Of a stretch of DNA of 64,000 nucleotides, positions 15,319 through 21,972 are shown one piece after another. How positions within the stretch are numbered: position 1 is the stretch's first letter; every line of letters starts with the position of its first letter. The DNA lies in contig CAYXBA010000018.1 in assembly GCA_964463135.1 (NCBI GenBank), forward strand, positions 5,456 through 69,455, in the 5' to 3' direction. The translations under genes were made by a program, and so were the position numbers. The notes beneath the pieces are model-generated. The model was given only the letters and a program-made list of their open reading frames with translations, had not been told where the DNA came from and ran no database searches. The DNA comes from UBA6898 sp964463135. GTDB taxonomy: Bacteria; Nitrospirota; Thermodesulfovibrionia; Thermodesulfovibrionales; UBA6898.

Positions 15319-16527
15319 TCACTTCACACTTTTTGCTAATCTCTTAACCGCCTTCTTTTTTGCCTCTGAAGGCGTAGACTCATTCATAATAAGTAAATTA
15401 ATTACCTGTGTTGAGGGATCGTCAACCATAATAGCAAGTGATTCTGGCGACGTATAATTACTGGCAGCAACCCACATCCGTACATTTTCTCGAGGATCTT
15501 GCATCAGCTCTCGACATGTTGCCGCAAGTTCGTCTACGCTATAGAAATGTTTATGCGCGCCATAAATTGCATTTGTAGCGGGGCCAAACCCTGGCGTTCT
15601 TGATCTGATTTGATAAATTTGAGCAACTTTATTATATGGCGAAGTTTTGTCTTCTATGTTTACAACACTCGCATTTGAATCGGCTATTTCATTTGCAATT
15701 TTCGATGACCCATCCTTTAGTATCTCAATCAATATTTCTGCAGGGGTGGCCGAATTAGTGGCTAATCTGCTCATGACAACGTCTGGCTTATTCTTATAAA
15801 GTTTCACTAATAAATCTGGTGGTGCATTCACGTTTTGAGCAATGCCCAATAAGAAACTCTCATTAGGTGAGTCCGCAAACATTTTGAGCAAGGCTTCTGA
15901 TGCATACCTATTTTTTGTGAGATATCTTGGTATTTGCTGGTCATCTTTAAAGACATCCGCTAAAGTGGCAAGGACTTTGTCTCCTACATCAGGATCTTTG
16001 TGAAGGGCTAGTTCAAGATATTGTTTTTCAAATCCATTAATCGAATAAGCTTGTGCTCTCCATTGAACAGCTTTTGCAGGGATAATCCCCGAAAGAACTC
16101 CGTCCCAAAATAGATTTCTGACTTTGCTAGGATGCGGATTTGCCCTCGGCCAGTAGAAAACATAATCATCATAATATAGCCCCGTTGCAAGACACCCAAT
16201 CATAAGAGTAGTGACAATAAAGTTTTTTGGGACTTGTTCCTTGTTATGCCAATTAGCTATTAAAAACAAGTACCCATTCCATAATAGGTAAGATATTCCA
16301 ATTGCCAAAAAACCTATTATGGGTAAAGAAAGAAATACAAAGCCCTTAAAGTCGCCACCCCCCGCTGAATAGCTGCTCATCTGGGCGCCTTTGTAAAGAA
16401 TGAAAACGGCACTTATTACACCTGGAATAACACGATTTGTTGTTAAGACAGCTCTTTTCTTTATTAATAGAAAGAAAAGAAAAAGCAAAGGTGAAAAAAT
16501 AAGGCTAAGAATTATAAGGTTAATCAT
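15319..16527 (-). CDS. Membrane protein with LRV/HEAT-like repeats, unknown function
   Basis: A 402-residue protein not recognised by function. Residues 1-125 contain about four transmembrane helices. Residues 180-395 hold repeats of roughly 25 residues of the form (A/S)xNxxxPxxLLxxLxxD, visible in VNAPPDLLVKLYKNKPD, SATPAEILIEILKDGS and YTSPESLAIMVDDPS, like leucine-rich-repeat-variant or HEAT-like solenoids. The gene is clearly more AT-rich than the core genes around it, a sign of transfer. It starts about 30 bases after an attC-like core site at 16558-16564, and could be a cassette gene. Confidence 0.7.
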   Translation of the reverse strand: MINLIILSLIFSPLLFLFFLLIKKRAVLTTNRVIPGVISAVFILYKGAQMSSYSAGGGDFKGFVFLSLPIIGFLAIGISYLLWNGYLFLIANWHNKEQVPKNFIVTTLMIGCLATGLYYDDYVFYWPRANPHPSKVRNLFWDGVLSGIIPAKAVQWRAQAYSINGFEKQYLELALHKDPDVGDKVLATLADVFKDDQQIPRYLTKNRYASEALLKMFADSPNESFLLGIAQNVNAPPDLLVKLYKNKPDVVMSRLATNSATPAEILIEILKDGSSKIANEIADSNASVVNIEDKTSPYNKVAQIYQIRSRTPGFGPATNAIYGAHKHFYSVDELAATCRELMQDPRENVRMWVAASNYTSPESLAIMVDDPSTQVINLLIMNESTPSEAKKKAVKRLAKSVK

Positions 16528-16557
16528 TGAGCCCCCAGTGAACTTATATTTTCTCTC

Positions 16558-16660
16558 ATCTAACCCTAAAGGCGTCCCCCGTCTCGCGCTTTTACACCTG
16601 CGTTATCTGCAATGTCATCTCTCCGAAATGTCCCATGTCAAGGGCAGACCCCATTGGCTT
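16558..16660 (-). repeat. Island repeat copy A (attC-like)
   Basis: Read on the minus strand, this copy holds GGGTCTGCCC, TTGACATGGGACATTT, CGGAGAGATGACATTGCAG, then ATAACGC, AGGTGT, a loop, ACGCCT, a five-base spacer and GTTAGAT. AGGTGT pairs with ACGCCT (one G-U) and TAAC with GTTA, and GTTAGAT fits the GTTRRRY core of integron attC sites. It also encodes the last 12 residues of the preceding ORF. Confidence 0.6.
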
Positions 16661-16893
16661 TCTTCATCCTGAATGATCTGACAGGGAACTCCGGCTTTTT
16701 CCAAAACCTCCCTGATCTTCACTGCTTCAGCATGGCCCATATCTTTTTTGACTACCAACCGCTTTCCGGAAAAGAAACAATCAACGCTTCGATGATCGTT
16801 TTTGTAGAGCTTTAGAAGTTTCTCTCTCACCTCTGTCTGCGGCAGATCAGGCGGAAGCTTTCCCCCAAAGACAATCTTAAATTTGCCGGTCAT
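16615..16893 (-). CDS. Small protein, unknown function, with repeat-encoded tail
   Basis: A 92-residue ORF. The first 75 residues (MTGKFKIVFGGKLPP..., FFSGKRLVVKKD, EKAGVPCQI) match in style a small domain found at the N-terminus of various uncharacterised bacterial membrane proteins, with the sequence order beta-alpha-FSGKxxxxKK-alpha-beta. The last dozen residues (WGLPLTWDISER) are encoded by repeat copy A, so its original 3' end was replaced or extended. Function is not known. Confidence 0.6.
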   Translation of the reverse strand: MTGKFKIVFGGKLPPDLPQTEVREKLLKLYKNDHRSVDCFFSGKRLVVKKDMGHAEAVKIREVLEKAGVPCQIIQDEESQWGLPLTWDISER

Positions 16894-16975
16894 ACGCTAT
16901 GCTTCCTCTTTATTTTCAACGTTTGTAATTTGATCATTTTCCCTGACCCTCATGGCTTCCCTCACGTGCAAATAG

Positions 16976-17128
16976 TCACCAAATGTCAATAGTCAAGTCT
17001 GACCCCTCGGACGTTTCCCCAAACAGAAAACCATCCTGCCAATGCTTGCCGGAATATTTTCCAGGGCCTATTTCCATATAGCCTGTCGAGTCTAGTTCGG
17101 ATTTTAGCGTTCTTGTTTTGTAGTCCAT
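16976..17128 (-). CDS. Possible 50-residue peptide in the accessory array
   Basis: A minus-strand ORF starting MDYKTRTLKSELDS and ending SEGSDLTIDIW. Its last codons fall in GGGGTCAGACTTGACTATTG-type sequence, a diverged relative of the island repeat, just as the neighbouring 92-residue ORF ends in copy A. It begins 20 bases after the GTTAGGC core site at 17148-17154. No known domain is visible, and it may not be expressed. The remaining sequence between 16894 and 17311 is this ORF, repeat copy B and nothing else I recognise. Confidence 0.35.
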   Translation of the reverse strand: MDYKTRTLKSELDSTGYMEIGPGKYSGKHWQDGFLFGETSEGSDLTIDIW

Positions 17129-17147
17129 TTTTAATTCACTAACACGC

Positions 17148-17297
17148 GCCTAACGCGCTGACCCTAAAGGCTTTTTCATTGCGCCACCTGCGTTATCTGC
17201 AACGTCATCTCTCCGAAATGTCCCATGTCAAGGGCTGACTCAAGTGGCTCTCCTATCCCCAATGTCATCTCTCCGATCTGGCACTAAAGGCATCCCG
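17148..17297 (-). repeat. Island repeat copy B with a second partial copy
   Basis: 17148-17250 repeats copy A almost exactly over about 60 bases (CTTGACATGGGACATTTCGG, AGAGATGACGTTGCAGATAACGC) and ends in GCGTTAGGC, complementary to the TAACGC on the other side. A further fragment at 17259-17297 repeats CGGAGAGATGACATTG and GCCTTTAG. Two sites next to each other suggest loss of a segment between them. Confidence 0.6.
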
Positions 17298-17311
17298 CGA
17301 ATAGTTTCTGA

Positions 17312-17707
17312 TTAAGAACCTGGTTTCCCTGCTCTTTCGTAGGAATCCCACCAACCTATTGGAAGGCCGTGCCAATTACCATCTTTGCCTTTGAAGAATC
17401 GCCATTCTGTTGACGCTGCTCCCGACTCATCGCGAGTAAAGACTGATGTGTGAACAGTGACCTTTACTCTTAATGTTACCGGCCAATAATTCTTCTCTTT
17501 ATTATAATTTCCTTTTTGCACCACTTCCATTGAATCGATGTCCACACTTGTATCTTTAAGATTTGAATAGTAGCCCATAAAGAACTTAGTTACCACGTTT
17601 TTCATATCCCCTGAGGATGGTCCTTGTGATACAGAGCACGCATTCAAAAAAAGCAAAGACGCAACTACCCCAAATATGATAATTACACTTAAGCAAAAGT
17701 TTTTCAT
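17312..17707 (-). CDS. Putative lipoprotein, unknown function
   Basis: A 131-residue exported protein. The start at 17707 (MKNFCLSVIIIFG) is chosen because AAGGAG lies six bases upstream; an upstream in-frame ATG at 17761 lacks one. A hydrophobic leader leads to LNAC, a lipobox, so the mature protein should be anchored at the membrane through its Cys. The body carries aromatic residues and a WPVTLRVKVTV beta stretch but no family I can name. It is more AT-rich than core genes and is followed by repeat copy B. Confidence 0.7.
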   Translation of the reverse strand: MKNFCLSVIIIFGVVASLLFLNACSVSQGPSSGDMKNVVTKFFMGYYSNLKDTSVDIDSMEVVQKGNYNKEKNYWPVTLRVKVTVHTSVFTRDESGAASTEWRFFKGKDGNWHGLPIGWWDSYERAGKPGS

Positions 17708-17775
17708 TAAGGGCTCCTTATGTGCTGTGTGATTTAAGTAATTAAAGCAGAAGCTTTGCAATTATCTGTCGAAAA

Positions 17776-17850
17776 CAAAGGCGTCCATGCGTGATTTGCA
17801 GTATCATTGCACCGATATGTCACATGTCAAGGGCAGACCCCATTGGCTTC
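17776..17850 (-). repeat. Island repeat copy C, diverged
   Basis: Shares GCCAATGGGGTCTGCCCTTG, ACATGTGACAT and GACGCCTTTG with copies A and B, but the segment between the two core-like motifs is shortened. It lies directly downstream of the 444-residue ORF. Confidence 0.55.
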
Positions 17851-17906
17851 CTTCCTGCTTAATGCAGCAGTTTAGCGAGAGCGGTACGCGATCCGATGCT
17901 AGTCAT

Positions 17907-19241
17907 TTAGACCAAGTTTTCGTCAGTTTGAGGCACATCCCCACCAGTAACAACGGACCAACCTTTGTCATTGACTCTGAGCCACCCACTGTTTTGCGTG
18001 AGTAGATTCCTAACGTCTAGAAGATTTATCTGCCCATTCAGATAGAGTCCAAACAAATGAAGCAAGTCAAGGGTTCGCAGCACGAGGACGTTTAGCTTCC
18101 GGGCATGGATTACCTGTTCGCGAGCTAACTCTTGGTCCTTTTCTTCGATAGACCGAGCGTTTTTCATGTGAGTGTTAATGATGATTATGGCGGGAAATCC
18201 TTCTTCATAACCTGATCGCTCCCGGTGGGAGTCCGCCTGGTTAAGGTGCTCACGCTTGAGACTCTTATTTGTCCCCTTTACCTCGCATAGACAAAATGGT
18301 TGCCCCTTTTCATCAAGCATCTTGAAATCTTCACGCAGTTCATCGTTCGTGTCTACAGGTATCCCGAACCCTTGGACTAGAACGTTGACGACACTTGCAA
18401 CAAGGGCATCACTTGAAAGGGCCAAAATAGACTTATACATAGACAAATCGGCTTTACGCTGTAATATGACAGCCAGCCGTGATTCAAGTGCAACCAGCTC
18501 GGAGTTAAGCTCCGTCTCTTTAAGGAATGAAAATTGGGTGACCCAAGAAGGGAGTTCCTGATGCAGCTTATTAGCAGTAGATATAAGGGCGTCTGCAAGA
18601 AGGGTGAAGTATTCGTGCAGAACTTCAGGCACGTTGTCCGGAATGAGCGTTGGAACAAAATACTCCGTTCTGTTGATTATCATCCCAGCCACTCTGCCAG
18701 TGGCTTCCGCGAGTATTTGCCATTCGATCGATCGATTATAGTGATTGAAGTGACTACTAGCCGCACCGTATATTTCAAGAAACTTCCTAAACTCGTCTGA
18801 CTTAATACTAAGATGTGCAATCCTCTGTTGGAAGTTCTCACGATAGAAGTCAGAATAGTTCAGATGGTATTTGGATAGGTCGCTTCCTCTGAAATCTTGG
18901 CCATCTCCCCGGTCTGTGAAGGGCTGATTTAGAAGAAAGCAGAGGAATCCACCGGCACTGAGAAGTAGTTCTGCTTCCTTCTTCCGTTTGTCAAGCTCGT
19001 TATTTTGGCAGGAGTGGTCAAGGTAACTGTCCATAAGACCCCTCTTCCATTCAAAATGCTCGAATATGCCTTGAAAAAGAATAACACCATCGAATTCCTG
19101 AAAACGCCGCTGTGTGGAGAAAGGTTCAAAATAGAGACAGAAATTGCGCGTGCGAACCGGTTCTCTATGCGCCTTCAGGCCCATCTTTTCAATACCAAAT
19201 ACGAGGATATTGTAAGTTCGGTCCTCTTTGACCTCGGTCAT
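17907..19241 (-). CDS. Uncharacterised protein with PD-(D/E)XK-like C-terminus
   Basis: A 444-residue soluble protein not assigned to a family. The region at about residues 310-350 reads REDFKMLDEKGQPFCLCEVKG, with an Asp/Glu followed by E-x-K in the spacing of PD-(D/E)XK nuclease-like folds, then a Lys/His-rich helix (KSLKREHLNQAD). The N-terminal half is helical and alpha/beta mixed without membrane segments. Base composition is lower in GC than the surrounding core. A restriction-like or defence nuclease is plausible, but no methylase or other defence gene lies next to it. It is the largest member of the cassette-like array. Confidence 0.65.
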   Translation of the reverse strand: MTEVKEDRTYNILVFGIEKMGLKAHREPVRTRNFCLYFEPFSTQRRFQEFDGVILFQGIFEHFEWKRGLMDSYLDHSCQNNELDKRKKEAELLLSAGGFLCFLLNQPFTDRGDGQDFRGSDLSKYHLNYSDFYRENFQQRIAHLSIKSDEFRKFLEIYGAASSHFNHYNRSIEWQILAEATGRVAGMIINRTEYFVPTLIPDNVPEVLHEYFTLLADALISTANKLHQELPSWVTQFSFLKETELNSELVALESRLAVILQRKADLSMYKSILALSSDALVASVVNVLVQGFGIPVDTNDELREDFKMLDEKGQPFCLCEVKGTNKSLKREHLNQADSHRERSGYEEGFPAIIIINTHMKNARSIEEKDQELAREQVIHARKLNVLVLRTLDLLHLFGLYLNGQINLLDVRNLLTQNSGWLRVNDKGWSVVTGGDVPQTDENLV

Positions 19242-19270
19242 CTTCTCAATTCTCCAGGTCTAAACAGTTA

Positions 19271-19462
19271 TTATCTCGTTACAGGCCTGCATCTACCCGT
19301 AGATGCTTGTAGATGCTCCTTCCGCGGTGTGGTTGCGATATTACCGTAATTCGCAAGCCACAACCTTTCTTTCGGATTCCATCTTTTACCCGCTTCTTTG
19401 GCTTCTAACCTTTGCGGCATGTCTGCGTCTTTGATTTTTATGAGTGGCATGGTTTTTCTCAT
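19271..19462 (-). CDS. Small protein with WNPKERLW motif, probably a remnant
   Basis: A 63-residue ORF from the ATG at 19462 (an ATG at 19492 also exists but lies in the direct repeat). It has MPLIKIKDADMPQRLEAKEA followed by GKRWNPKERLWLANYG, a motif of short proteins that often accompany mobile elements or addiction modules. The last third, over a palindromic GCATCTAC / GTAGATGC segment, looks degraded. No function can be given. The rest of 19242-19519 holds one end of the 50-bp direct repeat. Confidence 0.4.
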   Translation of the reverse strand: MRKTMPLIKIKDADMPQRLEAKEAGKRWNPKERLWLANYGNIATTPRKEHLQASTGRCRPVTR

Positions 19463-19474
19463 CCTGTCCCCTGA

Positions 19475-19524
19475 CAAAGTGTAATGCAACATATAGGAAA
19501 TGTAAATAAAAAATGTCAGCTATG
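19475..19524. repeat. 50-bp direct repeat, left copy
   Basis: Begins CAAAGTGTAATGCAACA and continues GGAAATGTAAATAAAAAATG, ending TCAGC. The same sequence with few changes occurs at 20068-20117 in the same orientation. The two copies bracket the flavin reductase gene exactly, this one overlapping its last codons. Confidence 0.85.
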
Positions 19525-20053
19525 GGAGCTTGGAGGCCATCATCTTCCTTCGGTCAATCTTGCGCCCGTCGACAATGAACGTTCCGTCGCCAACAGCGTG
19601 AACCGTGCGCTTCTCCTTGCGTGCGGTATCGATGCATGCGGCAACCGCTTCCAGCACGACGATGTTGTGCTTCTTGACGATGTCGATGACCTTGCACTCT
19701 ATGTTGGCAAGGCACTCCCTGATCAAGGGCGGCCTGACGACTTTGCCCTGCAGAGGTGTGAGCTTGAACTTGGCAAACTTGTCTGTGTCTGCCCCGGAGC
19801 ACGTCCCTATGCCGACGACCTTATCCAGCATGTCAACCGTGGGAATGGAAATGACGCATTCCTTATTCTTGCGCAACGCCGTGAAAGAGTGATTCCATTC
19901 ACCCGTGACGATGGCAAATACCGGCGTGAAATCGATCACCATGGTCCAGGAGATCGTCATGATGTTGGCTTTCTGCCCATCATGAGTGGTCACGAGGACA
20001 ACAGGTCCTGCTTCCATCAGGGTAAAGGCCTTGCTCAGTTTCAACTGTCGCAT
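19520..20053 (-). CDS. Flavin reductase family protein (split-barrel FMN binding)
   Basis: A 177-residue protein of the flavin reductase-like split-barrel fold: GPVVLVTTHDGQKANIMTISWTMVIDFTP is the FMN-binding N-terminal pattern, and SFTALRKNKECVISIP the central helix region. Members bind FMN and reduce flavins or act as redox proteins with rubredoxins. A good ribosome binding site (GAGGAG) precedes the ATG at 20053. The gene sits alone between two 50-bp direct repeats, so it may have moved as a unit; otherwise its base composition resembles core genes. Confidence 0.9.
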   Translation of the reverse strand: MRQLKLSKAFTLMEAGPVVLVTTHDGQKANIMTISWTMVIDFTPVFAIVTGEWNHSFTALRKNKECVISIPTVDMLDKVVGIGTCSGADTDKFAKFKLTPLQGKVVRPPLIRECLANIECKVIDIVKKHNIVVLEAVAACIDTARKEKRTVHAVGDGTFIVDGRKIDRRKMMASKLP

Positions 20054-20067
20054 GAGAGCTCCTCGGC

Positions 20068-20117
20068 CAAAGTGTAATGCAACAATCGGGAAATGTAAAT
20101 AAAAAATGTCAGCAATA
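20068..20117. repeat. 50-bp direct repeat, right copy
   Basis: CAAAGTGTAATGCAACAATC, then GGGAAATGTAAATAAAAAAT, then GTCAGC; same orientation as the copy at 19475-19524, 593 bases apart. Confidence 0.85.
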
Positions 20118-20175
20118 GCTGGGTGCTTTCATCACCGATTCGCAGGTCTGAGCGCATTTCTGGTAAACTTTTCAC

Positions 20176-21162
20176 ATGGCCATGATCCAAGTCCAAAACC
20201 TTGTAAAGAAGTTCGGGAACATAACCGCAGTAGATGATGTCTCTTTTGATGTCGAAGAGGGCACGATCTTCGGTTTTTTAGGGCCGAACGGCGCAGGCAA
20301 GACAACCACGATCAGCACTCTCTGCACACTGCTTTCCCCTACCTCCGGCAGGACCTTCATAAACGGTTTTGACTGCAACCAGGAATCGTCAAAGGTGCGG
20401 AGCGCCATCGGCATCGTCTTTCAGGACAGCTCACTCGACAAGGACCTCACTGCACGGGAGAACCTGGTCTTTCATGCGTATCTCTACAATGTGCCGAAGG
20501 CAGAGAGGAAGCAGCGGGTGGAGGACGCCCTGCAGCTTGTCGATCTCACGGAACGGGCGGATGACCTGGTAAAGAAGTTCTCCGGCGGCATGAAGCGGAG
20601 GCTTGAGGTTGCACGCGGACTTATCCATAGGCCAAAGGTTCTCTTCCTCGACGAACCGACGCTCGGCCTTGACCCCCAGTCCAGGGCAAGCCTCTGGGAG
20701 TTCATCAAGCGCCTGCAGCAGGAGCATAAGGTGACGATCTTCATGACAACGCATTATATGGAAGAGGCCGAGGTCTGCGACAACATAGCGATCATAGACA
20801 AGGGCAGGATCATCGCATCAGGCACGCCTGCTGAATTGAAGAAGATCGTGGGCGGCGATCTGATCTATCTCAAGACCACGGACAACAGCAAGGCAAAAGA
20901 GGACATCGCAAGGCTTTTTGATACGGAGGTGTCCGAGAAGGATGAGGAAATCTTCATCTCTGCAAGAAAGGGTGAGGCCTGCATCCCGGCCCTGATCCGG
21001 GAGATCGGCGAGAGCGTGGTTTCGGTGCGCATGCAGAGGCCGACGCTGAACGATGTCTTTCTCAAACTGACCGGCAAAGAGATCCGCGAGGGGAACGGCT
21101 CTGCCAATGACGATATAAAGACCATGGTGCGCTCATACAGGAAACGGCATGATCGAGACTAA
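20176..21162 (+). CDS. ABC-2 type exporter, ATP-binding protein (DrrA-like)
   Basis: A 328-residue ATPase with Walker A GPNGAGKTT near residue 40, Q-loop, signature FSGGMKRRLEVARGL near 140, and Walker B VLFLDEPTLGLDP. The C-terminal extension after about residue 230 is the domain found in DrrA-type drug and lipid exporters. It energises the permease encoded next, which it overlaps by 14 bases. The exported substrate is unknown; in this class, antibiotics, lipids and polysaccharide precursors are known. Confidence 0.95.
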   Translation: MAMIQVQNLVKKFGNITAVDDVSFDVEEGTIFGFLGPNGAGKTTTISTLCTLLSPTSGRTFINGFDCNQESSKVRSAIGIVFQDSSLDKDLTARENLVFHAYLYNVPKAERKQRVEDALQLVDLTERADDLVKKFSGGMKRRLEVARGLIHRPKVLFLDEPTLGLDPQSRASLWEFIKRLQQEHKVTIFMTTHYMEEAEVCDNIAIIDKGRIIASGTPAELKKIVGGDLIYLKTTDNSKAKEDIARLFDTEVSEKDEEIFISARKGEACIPALIREIGESVVSVRMQRPTLNDVFLKLTGKEIREGNGSANDDIKTMVRSYRKRHDRD

Positions 21163-21916
21163 TGTCATCTATGTGATCGTTGCCCGTGAGTTCAAGAAAT
21201 TCGTCAGGGAAAAGACCCGGCTCGTCTCTACGCTGGCGCGTCCTCTTCTCTGGCTCTTCCTGATCGGCGGCGGCATGTCACGGCTCGTGCCGCAGGGCGA
21301 GAATGTTTCGTACATCCAGTTCATATTCCCGGGCATCCTCGGTATGACCATACTCTTCAGCGCCATCTTCTCTTCCATCTCGATCATCTGGGACAAGGAG
21401 TTTGGGTTCATGAAGGAGATCCTCGTGGCGCCGGTTTCGCGCTTCTCTGTCGTGGTCGGCAAGGCAATGAGCGGCATGGTGCTCTCCACTTTTCAGGCGA
21501 TCATCGTGCTCTGCCTCTTCCCGATCATCGGGCTGAGGCTCGACCCGATGCAGGTGCTCGGCGTTATCGTAGTCTCTGCGATCCTGTCGTTTGCACTTGC
21601 GGCCTTCGGTATCCTGCTTGCGTCTTTTTATGACAGCTATGAGAGCTTCAGCGTGATCATGAACTTTATCGTGATGCCGATGTTCTTCCTCTCCGGCGCC
21701 ATGTACCCGGTCAAACTCCTTCCCGGGGTGCTGAAGTTTCTTTCAAAGCTGAACCCGCTCACGTACGGGGTTGATGCGCTCAAGAACATTGTCTTTCCGC
21801 ACGAGACCGGACGCATGAGCGCTGACTTTCCGCTCTCTCTGGATATGCTGGTCATCACCAGCCTGGCAGTGATCTTTGTGCTGGCAGCAGGGAAGGTGTT
21901 CGAGCGGAAGCAGTAG
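21149..21916 (+). CDS. ABC-2 type transporter permease
   Basis: A 255-residue integral membrane protein with about six helices. It shows the ABC-2 pattern: a cytoplasmic N-terminus, EKTRLVSTLARPLLWLFLIG for the first helix, GFMKEILVAPVSR in the coupling region and LSGAMYPVKLLPGVLKFLSKLNPLTYGVDALK near the C-terminus, typical of the DrrB/NodJ branch. Together with the overlapping upstream ATPase gene it makes a complete exporter. Confidence 0.94.
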   Translation: MIETNVIYVIVAREFKKFVREKTRLVSTLARPLLWLFLIGGGMSRLVPQGENVSYIQFIFPGILGMTILFSAIFSSISIIWDKEFGFMKEILVAPVSRFSVVVGKAMSGMVLSTFQAIIVLCLFPIIGLRLDPMQVLGVIVVSAILSFALAAFGILLASFYDSYESFSVIMNFIVMPMFFLSGAMYPVKLLPGVLKFLSKLNPLTYGVDALKNIVFPHETGRMSADFPLSLDMLVITSLAVIFVLAAGKVFERKQ

Positions 21917-21972
21917 AGATCTAAAGATACAGATAAACAGTTCGATGCGATTTGCGAGGCGCATATAAATTG

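Noticed and set aside
16558..17850. CRISPR array
   Set aside because: The repeats are about 100 bp, diverged, and separated by genes of different length rather than by uniform short spacers; no cas gene is present.
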